Source of the DNA: Holothuria scabra
Taxonomy: Eukaryota > Echinodermata > Holothuroidea > Aspidochirotida > Holothuriidae
Reading direction: 5' to 3'
Assembly (NCBI GenBank): GCA_037179385.1
Contig: CM074179.1
Span: 2,790,001-2,854,000, forward strand
Length of the DNA: 64,000 bases
The notes under the pieces are model-generated. The model was not told the origin of the DNA, did not search any database, and saw only the letters and a program-made list of their open reading frames with translations. Each line of letters begins with the position of its first letter. Position 1 is the stretch's first letter. Position numbers and translations under genes: made by a program. This document shows positions 23,401 through 33,629 of this stretch, piece after piece.

Positions 23401-24373
23401 GTCACTGAATATGCCATGAAAACTAAAGCTTCATACTTTAGAGACTGCAAGTCTGCAAACAACACTGGAAGTTTTTTAAGATTGTAAATGCAATGGGTAC
23501 CTGTCCTGTAAATCCCACAGTATAATAGTCGTTAATAATTTTGTTATGGTCGACGATTTGTGAGCCGTATTGGAATAGTACCAACAGTAACGTTATAGGA
23601 TATATAACGTTAGCTGTGTACCAATACCATATGACATAGTACATACTACATACTTATTGTACGGTAAATACCCCTTCAGGTTTAGCAGTTGTTTACAAAA
23701 CAATTTGTAAATTAAACTACGTAATTTTGGTATCAACAGAAAGCCTATGCTATAATCTTCAAACGTCGATACAAAAATATCGTTTTACATCCCTCAATGA
23801 GTCAGGTACTCGCAAAGTTTGAGGTCCTAATTTGAGACATAAGAATCGACTGCCTCTTTTTGGGGACGTATTTTTGCAGTATATGTTTGAAAAATTCTAA
23901 AAAATCTTTGATTTCTAAGAGAAGGAAAGGTCAAAATGTCCACTTACCGTGTCGTTGTATCCATTTATACGCCTACTTATACATAATTCAACATGTCGGG
24001 GGAGACCCCTTGTCAGTCACAGTTCCGCGAAATCTCATTTGCGCAGACTTTCAAGAAGGCGGGAATGCTAGAGAACTGGTCACGTGACTTCATTAACTGT
24101 ACAGTTGCGTGTATACTGACTGGCGCGGTGACTCCTCACGGAGGCCGAATCGGAGGGGCGGAAGTGCTGATCACTGATCAGTCGTTTTGAAAGCTAACAG
24201 TAAATTGATATCTTCCGATAGCTTAAATGCGTGTGGTTTTAAAACATTGCAATTCTTGCTAACACATTTCTTCAATAAATTACACTTACATGAAACAGTT
24301 AAAAACATTTGAACATCAACGCACAACGACTGGTTTGAAGTTCATTGGCTTACTGATTGGTCAGTTTCCATTG

Positions 24374-24406
24374 CCCTGTCAGTTTCAGTTTCTTAAACTG
24401 ACAGGG
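24374..24406. repeat. Strong hairpin near the right end of the 5.5-kb element
   Basis: CCCTGTCAGTTT at 24,374-24,385 and AAACTGACAGGG at 24,395-24,406 form a perfect 12-bp stem with a 9-nt loop, about 145 bp inside the right terminus. It could be a protein-binding or terminator-like structure of the element. Confidence 0.7.
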
Positions 24407-24551
24407 CGCCACCTCTCAGGAGTTGAAGTTATTTACAGATACGTTACAGTTGCACAGCAGCACAATGCGATGGAATCACCGTGAAGTATAGGAACAGAAA
24501 GAAAATGAAAGCTGGGTGGAAGGAATACGTGAGAGACTTGGGGCAAGTCTA

Positions 24552-24693
24552 ACTGAAGGACAATTGGTGACTAACCTCACGGCTCTCAGACCAATTACAT
24601 TATTGGTCTGTCATGTATGGCGCCATTCTAGACTGGATGAAAAGAACAGATAACTACACATGATCTAAGCCAAAAGGCAGTCGGAGAAGCGAT
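24552..24693 (-). mobile_element. U2-headed SINE, copy A (5' part with U2-like head)
   Basis: Read on the minus strand from 24,693: ATCGCTTCTCCGACTGCC, TTTTGGCTTAGATCATGTGT, AGTTATCTGTTCTTTTCA, then 'tccagtctagaatggcgcc'. The first ~50 nt track the 5' end of U2 snRNA (AUCGCUUCUCGGCCUUUUGG, CUAAGAUCAAGUGUAGUAUC, UGUUCUU). No branch-point-binding continuation or Sm site follows, so this is not a U2 gene. It is completed by 18,932-19,026. Confidence 0.85.
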
Positions 24694-25471
24694 GTAATCA
24701 AAGTGATTCTAATCAGAAATATTGAGTTTAGTATTGGCATCGAAGTTCGTTCAGGCCTACAAGTTCTTTCACCCGGTAACATCGCGCAACCAGTTACAAC
24801 GATGGGCGTATTCAGAACTTGGACGCGCTGGAATCTTTCATAACACGCCCAGAGAACTTCTACTTAGTCACGGACAGCTCGTTCTCCGAAGAAAATGGGC
24901 AGAAAACAGGTAAAATTTTTATTTTACACTGATTTTAATCACCAAGTTGTTGATTACTTTTACTTTAGAAGCACTTTACCGTAATTTGTGATGACAGTCG
25001 CTCCCGGCGGTCAAGAAGTCGTTCAAAACACTGAACTGAGCTCTGAGCGTAGAATTCTGATGTCGTGGAACGTAACAATAACAATGCTCCCAAAAAGCTC
25101 ACGTCGTCTTTGGCTTGTTAATAGTTATCGCGGGTTAATCCCTTCATTGTTTAGACCGGAAAAGTTTTTAATCATTTCAGACCGACAGGTTGCATTTTTG
25201 ATTTTCATAATGAAAAGAATATTAAAAGATACTGATACAGTAGGAATAAGATGAATTTTCTCTCTATCATTTTTACATAGGCCTAGACCACCATATTTAA
25301 AAATTCAGGACTATTTTACTGTAGAAAAATGATTCGAGGGGGGATAAGTAACAGGTGCAATTAAGCCATGGGCCCGCAGACTGAGTGAGAACTGAAAGGG
25401 AGGGCGGTGCAGCGAGACATAAAATTTAGCAAAAATGGCCTGTACCCAAATTTGTTATTGCTTTTCCGCAG

Positions 25472-27249
25472 GTAGTAAAGCGGTATCGAACTACTTACAC
25501 CAAAGAAAACATTAAAAGAGCATTCTGGTTAGTTAGGACAAAGAACACGGCCATCAGAAAGGCAGCATGGCGGTGTGGAGTGCCGGTGCAAACTCTCTGG
25601 GACAGGCTCTCCAAAGGTCGTGAATACTCTGCTCCGAATCAGGGGGCGCCTACCCTTTTCACACTGGAGGAAGAGAGAAAACTCGTCGACCATATCATTA
25701 AGTTATCGGAATGCGGTTACCCTTTGTCTAGAAGAGAAGTTATAGCCTTGGCCACAGACTCAGCAGAGCTGCTAGGAACCAGACCACCTAATGGCAACAA
25801 ACTAAGCAAATGTTGGTTTCAAAGATTTATGAGGCGTTGGCCGGAACTGAGGCTGGTCAAGGCCCAAAAACTTAGTGTTAAGAGGGCTAAAGCAACTTCA
25901 AAAGAGACAGTGGACAGTTACTTTAAGGAGTTGGAGAAAGTCCTAACTAAATATGATTTGAATAAGAAACCACACCTGATATTCAACGTAGATGAGACAG
26001 GGTTTCAAACTGAACATGAACCAACAAAGGTTGTTGGTGGACGTCACCAAAGAATAAACTCCATTACATCAGAGAAAGGAGCCATCACAACCGTTTTGGC
26101 ATGTGGAAGCGCAAGTGGCACCTCCTTGCCACCTTATTTTGTTTTCAAGGGGAAAAAGGATGACCCCCGGCTCATGAATGGCGCCATTCCTAGATCAAAA
26201 TACACTTTGTCAGAAAGCGGATGGTCAAATGGAGCAATACTCAAGCAATTTTTGGAAGAACATTTTATTCCGCTTCTCCCTCAAAGAGAGAAAAATGAAC
26301 ACGCGTTACTTCTTTATGATGGACATTCCTCTCATATTTCTCTACCATTGATAGAGTTAGCCAAGCATCATAACATAATATTATTTGTGCTCCCACCACA
26401 TACAAGTCACGCCCTCCAGCCTCTTGATGTTGGGACATTCAGGCCCGTCAAGTGCCACTATGCAAGTGAATGTCAAAAGGAAATGAGGAGTAGACCGGGG
26501 GAGGTCATCACTCGATATGACGTTTGCAGACTAGTTTGTAGGTGATTTTTGAAAGCGGTTACACCTAGCAACCTGATTAACTCTTTCCGGGCCACAGGTA
26601 TTTTTCCACTGAACCCTTCAGCTGTAAACCCAGACCACTTCAAGCCATCGCGAAATTTGTCAAGGAAGAAAACCTTCCCAAATACGGCAGACGGCCAAAA
26701 GCAGTTGGATGAGTATTTGCTTTCACAATTGCCAACCCCTAGGGCAACTTTGGAAAAGCCAAAGAGAAAACTGAGTTATCGTCCAGCAGGCGTGGCAATA
26801 ACAGAAAACAGTATCATCCTGAAGTTGAAAAAAGTGTATGAAGAAAGCAAAAGTAAAGGAAATTGTAGCAAAAGAAAATTGGTATCAGTGCAAGAAGAGG
26901 CAGGATCATCATCAAAAAAGTTGAAATCATCTAGCACAGCGGGAGAAAAGGAATCTTCTACCCCAGGCAAACAACATGCTCAAAAAGCCCACACACCCAG
27001 CTACCCTTACCGACGTACCGTACTCCCGAAGAAACCTCAACGGAAGAGGATGATGACGATTCCTGTTGTATCTGTGGCAAATTTTCACCGGAAGGTGTAA
27101 GAAATTTGAACTATTTTAAAATTGTTGACTGGGCCCAGTGTGGCTATTGCGACCACTGGGTGCTTTTACAATTCTGTTACAAAATGAATTTGGAAGAAGC
27201 AAAAAACTCTGTTGTTAAGTGCATCCATTGTGGGAGTCAGGAAGAATAA
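25472..27249 (+). pseudogene. pogo/CENP-B-like transposase with Cys-rich C-terminal finger (decayed)
   Basis: From a possible acceptor at 25,471 the frame reads VVKRYRTTYTKENIKRAFWL, a pipsqueak-type helix-turn-helix (KAAWRCGVPVQTLWDRLSKG), a CENP-B-type HTH region (RPPNGNKLSKCWFQRFMRRW) and a DDE_1 core. Catalytic acidic positions are visible in NVDETG (about 25,989), DGHSSH (about 26,320) and LQPLDVG (about 26,420). A TGA at 26,543-26,545 interrupts the frame, which resumes immediately (FLKAVTPSNLINSFRATGIF). Near 26,960-27,000 the frame shifts by one, after which EEDDDDSCCICGKFS...CGYCDHWVL...CIHCGSQEE follows, a C-C/C-C/H-C cluster like a PHD-type finger, ending at 27,249. It belongs to the Tc1/mariner superfamily, pogo group. 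The ends of the element were not located. Confidence 0.85.
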
Positions 27250-28385
27250 TTTTTACGCCATCTATTTTATTTGCTGTGACATTCGTTTGTACATCACTAT
27301 AAACATTACCGAGATTTGTCCGACGAACAGATAAAGCCATAGCCTCATAATCCGTCTCATTTCAACTTCCACTGGACCTCATTTTGTAACAGCGCCAACA
27401 GTGAACGAACTTTTAACCCTTTGCGGATTTCAGTGTAAGGACCTGTAAGTTCCATGAATTTCCATCGCTTGGTGTGGAATCGGTGTAACCCACACAAATT
27501 TCATCACGTAGTGAGAGATACTGTGTGAGAGAATATACAGACACAAAGGTAATGGCTTCTTATTGTTTTCTTGTCTTTGTTGATTCTATTTTATAACTTT
27601 GGTGAACGAACTTCGAGCCCACCATGCTACACCTCGTGCACAGTTGGCGGCGCATGAACAAAAGGGACCTTCAATTGACCTTATACATACGTTATCACAA
27701 TGTACAGTAGGCCCTCCCTTGGAGGAATAACAAAGCAACACCAACAAATGCACACAGCTAATAGGTCAATCACAATTCAAGCACTACGTCCTCCTTTGAA
27801 GGAATAACAAACCGACACAAAAAATGCAAACAGCTGATTGGTCAACGAATTGGATATGCACGTAAATTTGAACACACGTTGGGCAAATTTACTTAAGCGT
27901 ATTTATTGACTAGAGACCAAGGTCAAAATGGCGGAATGTACATGCATTGAGGAAAAAGCCAGGTCCATATTTGCAGTGTCTCGAACAACCAGTCGTTTCT
28001 TTCTTGTATGTACTTTCGTTGACATACATGCCACTTATCCGGTTTGCCTCTGGATCGGTATGATGTGCACAAATTCCGAGAAAATTTCGAGGTATCGTGT
28101 CTCGTATGAAATGCGTGAAAGAAATGCATGCTCCTTGGGCGCACATACACTGCGAGCATAAACCGATAAATTTCAGTGTGCGTGCATACTTCCTTAACAA
28201 GACAAAATACGTACGCGTGTGGATAAAATCTGACGTAGGTACGCGCTCAAGCGCGCGTTCTGTTTATCATTCGTACAGCCTACATACAACTAACAGGAAT
28301 AGTTGTGTTCGCGTTCAAATAAAGGCTGTGTGCGCGTTTTGTAGTTGTCTACTCTTTCGGTATGTAAGCTACATTTAGCATTTTA
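27250..28385. other. Spacer between two decayed transposases
   Basis: No gene recognised. It contains two similar blocks, 'ctcccttggaggaataacaaa' near 27,715 and 'ctcctttgaaggaataacaaa' near 27,790, each followed by 'cacaaaaaatgcaaacagct'-like text: a ~76-bp imperfect direct repeat. It may hold the pogo element's 3' end and the hAT element's 5' end. Confidence 0.45.
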
Positions 28386-28540
28386 GAAAAGTTCTTGGCC
28401 TCGTACTTGCTGTATGACGACATCATAAAGAAACATCTGGAGCATTCTGCAAGAAAGGCAAGATTTACCTCACCAGACATCCAGAATGACATCTTAAGTT
28501 CTGCACAAGAAGTTATACTGAAGGAAATTTCACTTGTCCG

Positions 28541-29984
28541 TCAACGGAAACGGCAACAACAACTGCAACGGCAACGGTAAAAATATCCCATACAATAGAA
28601 AGTGAAAGACTGTTCACACTAGCACGGCACCGGCAATGCGGCAATCCGGTAAAAATGCGCCCGGCAAAAAAGTAATCGCACATGGAGCAATTCAACGCCA
28701 TTTGCTGTACGGCAAAACATTCTGCCAACTTGAATGTGTGCAGGCACCTGCCTGTCTGACCGGAGGGCGCCAACGGTACGGGGCAGGGACGGTCTGTGAT
28801 ATCTCGCCAAAAACAGTGAACAAAAATCCTATGGGATCCGTACAACTACAAGATACCTCAAAGATGTGACTTGTCTTCCGATATTATAGAAAAACTGGTC
28901 ATTCTTGTACAAAAAGAACAATTCATATAAGATGTGACAAATCCCGATTACCATGATAAATCAATATTTTTTAACGTGTGGGAAAAACAGGAAAGGAAAT
29001 GGGAAATCCCCAATTCAATGGTAACTCTTCATATCATTTACGTTGATAGCAGGTACTGTTAGTAGTATTGTTTAAGCCAACAATCATAACTTTTGTTTTG
29101 TCCATGACTAAATGTATGCCAGGCTCGAAAATAATACCTGATTACGCAATAAATTATTTCCTCTTGAGTACAGACCTAAATTGCATTGCAATGTTTATTC
29201 AAGGAACATGGGTCGCTCATTTTTTCTTAACACTTACGCCTATTTTGCCTGGCCCGACCTGACTTCTAACTTAGACTAGCCTAATTCAGTGGCGTAGGAA
29301 GCAATATGAAATAAGGGGGGGGGGGGGGCGGAACTTGGACTATGCACCTCACCCTACCCTATTGGCCAAAAGGTACGCTTTTGATGCTACTTTTCTCGCT
29401 TTTTCTACGAGCAAGAATGATTTTTAAATAAAAAATTAAATGTAATGCCTCATTTTTTCAAATGAAACTGCGCACTAAAAAAGGTGGAAATATTAATTTT
29501 TGCCAGCCGTCCCATAATAGACAACAGTTACAATATATCTATGCCCTCTGCAACAGTGGCTTAGCTAGACTTTTTTCCAGGAGGGGGTACGCACCCACAT
29601 TTTCTGATAACACTGTCACAAAAGTATTTGGCTCAAGTTCTGTTCAGACTTTTATTCAAATTATTGTCAAATTTAATTATTCTGCTGTAACCATCTTCTC
29701 TTCTTCCTCCCTTTCTTCCGATCTATTTGGTACGCTATTGCCATTAAAAATAAGCTCCTCATCAATGTCTGCCATGTACGTTCGATAATCAGACCATAAA
29801 ACAAATTTGTCAGCTTGAAATTCCCGCCAATATGATCCGGTAAAATTTTTACCGTATGCGGCAATCATTTTTGCCGTCATATGTGAACAACTATGCCGGA
29901 TTGCCGTTGCCATTACCATTGCCGTTGCCGTTACCGTTGCCGTTGCCGGTATATGTGAACGCACCTTAACGATCCCCCCACCCC
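28541..29984. mobile_element. Insertion in the hAT gene with CGGCAACGG-type subterminal repeats
   Basis: The left end holds 'acggaaacggcaacaacaac', 'tgcaacggcaacgg' and 'gttcacactagcacggcacc'. The right end (29,830-29,970), read in reverse complement, holds GGTGCGTTCACATATACCGG followed by repeats of CGGCAA and CGGTAA, and a second 'gttcacatatgacggcaaaa'. The ends are therefore imperfect inverted repeats rich in 6-bp motifs, typical of subterminal transposase-binding sites. It separates two adjacent blocks of the hAT coding sequence. The interior has a further G-run element beginning 'attcagtggcgtagga' at 29,287. Confidence 0.6.
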
Positions 29985-30181
29985 TTTGTGAGTGTAATCA
30001 TGGATGGGGCAACTGACGTATCGCATCATGAACAAGCAGCAATTATGTTGCGCTATGTAGCCAAGGATATGAATATCCAGGAACTCCTTATTTGGATAAC
30101 AGCTGTTGAAAATGCAACCGCAGAAAATCTGCTACAAACTCTTTCTCGGTGCTCTGAAAATGGTTGAAAATGATTGCTCCT

Positions 30182-30501
30182 CGACCTTCAGTGAACGTAA
30201 TAGCTTCTTTGGGAAGCAGTGAAGTTTTGGTTTCGCCGAACGACCCTTGGCCAGAGGGTCCGGAGGACTTTAGAAAAAGCTTCTCCGACGGCATTTTGGC
30301 TAAGATCATGTGTTGTATCTGCTATTTTCATCCAGTCTAGAATGGAGCCATACATGACAGACCAATAATGTAAATGGTTTGATGGCCGTGAGGTTGGTCA
30401 CTTATTGTCCTTCAGTGGACGTAATAGCTTCTGCGGGAAGCAGTGAAAGTTTTGGTTTCGCCGAACGGCCTTTAGCCAGAGAGAGGGGAGGACTTTAGAA
30501 A
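30182..30501 (+). mobile_element. U2-headed SINE, copy C, preceded by an extra tail unit
   Basis: A full unit runs from about 30,275: 'agcttctccgacggcatttt' (U2-like head), 'ggctaagatcatgtgttgta', 'tctgctattttcatcca', body, to 'gaggactttagaaa' at 30,501. Immediately upstream (30,182-30,274) lies a second copy of only the tail ('ttcagtgaacgtaatagctt' to 'ggaggactttagaaa'). The pair is thus a partial tandem dimer inside the hAT gene. Confidence 0.8.
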
Positions 30502-31273
30502 CACACAAGTAAAATAGTTTCCCAATGCTACGATGGTGCGGCTAACATAAGTGGAGGGACATCTGGTGTTCAATATCGACTCAAGGAAATTCAGCCCAGA
30601 GCCATCTATGTGCATTGCTCTGGCCACTGCCTTAATCTTAATTGCAGATGCCATGGCTGAAGGTCAAGGCACATGTAACTTCTTTGGGAGTGTACAGAGC
30701 ATTTACAACTTTATCGAATCAAGTCCTCATGGCCATGCAGTTCTTGAGTCGGCCGATAGAGACGCTATTAACAGACAAGCGGATCAAAACACTAAAGAGC
30801 TTATCTGAAAGTAGATGGACCTGTCGCGCTGAAGCAGTCAACTCCATTGCTGAAAACCAGCAATCAATCCTTCAAGCCCTTGAAGAAATATCTGAAAGAA
30901 CTAATCGACCAAGGGTTAAGGCAGAAGCACAGGCACTCCTGAAAAATATCATCACCTTTGAATTTATGATTCATATGGTTACCTTACAACCAATGCTGAA
31001 CAAATGCAAAATTGTTAGTAATTTTCGCAAAGGAAAACCTTCTGCAGATGAGAAGTGATGAAGAAGCCTCCGCTATTCTCTCTCGTGCCAAGACCTTATG
31101 TGATGAGACAGAGTATGCATTAACTCCGACATTCCACGTCGTCCCAGGAAGGCGTCTCGACGAATTGATGATTTTTCTGAAAATGAACATGAATTTACCT
31201 CTGCACAAGAGGAATGGAAAGTGAGAAGCTACTTCCAAGTCATCGATCAGGCTGTTTCAACCAGGAGAACACA

Positions 31274-31835
31274 GCAGTGGCGTAGCCACGGGGGGGGGGG
31301 GGGGGGGGTTAAAACACTTGCAGACACCAGGAAGTGACAATGTGTACAAATGTCTCTCTAAAGCAGGCTTCCTCAATTAATTTTTCTGAAGCACCACATT
31401 GCTAAATGTTACTGATACAATGCACCACTGATCGCCGTCCTCTGGGAGGGGTATAAGGGTAGGGGGTGTCCCCCTCCCTTTTTGAATTTCTTTGTGTTTC
31501 AGAAGAGGCTTACATGCAAAATGGTGCAAAATTTGTTCAATTTTCCCGGTCAATTTTTTCACAAACTTAACATTTTTGGTCGATTAACCGGTAACGGTGA
31601 ATCGACTTACTCTAATGAGGGTAAACAGTGACGGTGATTTTACTTTCTTGTGAGAACAAATAGGACGTTATTAAATCCTTGTCGGTATGTTACGTAAGTA
31701 TGTGGGAAGTATTAGATTTATTTACAGCACCTATTTTTGAGACAGAACAGTTCTTGTCAAAAAAGTTATGGAAAGTTAAATTTTACAATATTCTATCAGC
31801 ATTTCTTTGCGCCCCTCCAAACCACGTCGCGCGCG
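31274..31835. mobile_element. G-run element(s) inserted in the hAT gene
   Basis: Begins 'cagtggcgtagccacgggg' and a long G-run where the hAT frame (…FQVIDQAVSTR) stops. The hAT frame recovers only near 31,840. The interior has no recognised gene. 'cagtggcgtagcc' termini are shared with the small element at 43,938-44,107. Confidence 0.5.
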
Positions 31836-32020
31836 CCGCTATTTAAGGAAGCCTGCTCTAAAGTATTGATAGTGTTTGCCTCAGTGCCAGTTACTTCAGC
31901 TTCAGCAGAGAGAGAATTTACAAAGACAGGGCTATTAAATTTAAGCTCCGCTCCACTAAAAACACGGTTCATATCCCTCATGCTTCTTTCTGTTGAACGG
32001 GAGTTGGTACGCACTATGCA

Positions 32021-32181
32021 GGTGCGGATCCGGACATTCCAAAGGGGGCTGACATAAGAGAAAACAGGGGTATGAGGGAGTTGCACTGCTAATTTCCCGT
32101 ATGTTTTGTTGTTTATGTGACGAAAAAGGGAGGGCTGTGGCCGGAAAAGCCCCCCCCCCCCCCTTGGATCCGCGCCTGCCA
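32021..32181. mobile_element. ~160-bp MITE with GCAGGTGCGGATCC / GGATCCGCGCCTGC termini
   Basis: Left 'caggtgcggatccgga' and right 'ttggatccgcgcctgc' are inverted relatives, with a C-run before the right terminus. It cuts the extreme C-terminus of the hAT transposase reading frame. Related ends are at 810-823 and, in a diverged form, at 39,262-39,405. Confidence 0.65.
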
Positions 32182-33629
32182 TGGATACTGACGAGGTTCT
32201 AAAACTTTTTTGGGAAAAACGTACAGATGTCTCGACTTTGGATTTTAAAATCAGCCCATATTAACCCAGCTTAGACTTATAGTTGGACAGTGGTGCAAAC
32301 CACCTGTGGTTTTGCCGCGAAACCATTGCATTTCTGAATCCTGTAATAGGCTAGCTCCTTTTAAATCCTCTGCATGTAACTATATTTAGGATGCAAAATA
32401 GGCTTGAAGAGGGGATGTTTTTCCATATATGTGCACTCTCTTGGACTATATAGCGATTCCAAATATGACGACCTCCATGCAAAATCTTAGTATTTACGGA
32501 ACCTGTACATATAATACTGTTTATATGTAATATGATGTATAGTTCAGTATGGAAGGATGGATCCCCTTCAGTAGCAAAAAGATGTTAATAACATTCATAT
32601 CACTTTCATGGAACATCACAGAGGACATTCATGTTAGGTTTATTACACAGGGGGATCCCGTATTGAAGGAGCGATAAAGAACATTCCTAGTTCCAAATTT
32701 TCTGTTCCGTCGCACAAAATTTCCGTCCCCGTCATGAAAATTACAAATATACATACTTCCACTTCAAGATAATCTATATTAGTTGGTGATACTAGGGAAC
32801 TGAAATATTAATTGTTCACAAAGCGATGTGAGGATTCATTGATTGAATCATATGAAAAGTTAAAAAGAAATGATAATGACAACTTGACAAAAAACAAGGG
32901 TCAATTATTTTTTACACAGTAAATTGTAATGGGTGATGCATGTGACCTACTCCGTACATAAATTTTTGTATTGCCGTAACGTTTCCGTCAGTTTACAATT
33001 GTAATCAGACAGTATGAAAACGTTTGTCTCTTAACTTTGGTAATCAAACCACTTTGTAAAGTTGTCTTATTCCATTTTTAGGGGGCCTAGGTAAGAAGTG
33101 GGGGGGGGGGGGCTGGTACCTCCGAGGGTCAGACGCAGCAAGACTATCTAAGCGGAGCGCCACCATCAGTTGGCGCGGAGCGTACAAGAAAATTTTGGGT
33201 TTAAAAACCCTCAAGATGGCTGGAAACGGGATTTCCCACGTGTTTTAAGCTGGATGTACCCAGCCTTGAAATATGAATCTCATGTCTGCCACTTCTTAAA
33301 TAATGTGAATAAAAAATCTATGAAAAATGAAAATACATACACTTTTAAGGGACCCAAAATCTGGGCATTTCTGATCTGTGCCATGGCTTGGGGGATGAGA
33401 CTAAAGGGAACCGGTATCTCCCTTTCCTTTGGGAAAAATTGTGAACTTCAGGAGAACGTAGATCGCAATAGGAAAACCAAAATTAGTTGTGTCCCCCTCT
33501 GAGAAAATTTCTTTGCTTTAGATTTGCTAGATGCAAAATGGTGCTATGTTTGGCAAAACTTTGAACTGATTATATGCCTACGTTTTAGGATTTTCCTATT
33601 TGGGGAGCATGAACAATTTCAAAATAATC
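32182..33629. other. No recognised gene
   Basis: AT-rich sequence with a G-run block near 33,080-33,120 ('gggggcctaggtaagaagtg' plus G-run). A reading frame at 33,170-33,502 matches nothing I know. Nothing else can be supported. Confidence 0.4.

Larger units (their letters stand above)
19027..24551. mobile_element. 5,525-bp DNA element with perfect 21-bp TIRs and 9-bp TSD
   Basis: The termini start TAGACTTGCCCC and AAGTCTCTC at 19,027-19,047, and 24,531-24,551 is the exact reverse complement. The TIR holds a self-complementary core (GACTT-GCCCC-AAGTC). Both sides are flanked by ACTGAAGGA, and the host SINE is collinear across the gap. The inside has only short reading frames (longest under 100 codons), none resembling a transposase I know. 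It contains a GC-rich minisatellite, a strong hairpin and a repeated 'aatgagtcaggtactcg' (about 21,564 and 23,797). A 9-bp duplication is known for Mutator-like elements and similar lengths for Merlin and P/hAT groups, but these TIRs are not diagnostic of any of them. It is either nonautonomous or carries an unrecognised gene. Confidence 0.85.
28386..32060 (+). pseudogene. hAT-superfamily (ZMYM/DUF4371-type) transposase broken by nested insertions
   Basis: Coding fragments lie in order. 28,386-28,540 reads EKFLASYLLYDDIIKKHLEH, then SARKARFTSPDIQNDILSSA. About 29,985-30,165 reads PFVSVIMDGATDVSHHEQAA, the start of the catalytic core with the Asp of MDGATDVS. 30,515-31,270 includes QCYDGAANISGGTSGVQYRL, then IYVHCSGHCLNL and LSESRWTCRAEAVNSI. 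About 31,840-32,020 reads LIVFASVPVTSASAEREFTK and LISLMLLSVEREL-like text, the hAT C-terminal dimerisation region. At least three insertions separate the pieces (28,541-29,984; 30,182-30,501; from 31,274), and frameshifts occur near 30,730 and 31,140. It is a dead copy. Confidence 0.8.

Noticed and set aside
24640..24693. U2 snRNA gene on the minus strand
   Set aside because: Similarity stops after ~50 nt; no branch-point-recognition continuation, Sm site or 3' stem-loops, and the same junction recurs in other copies.
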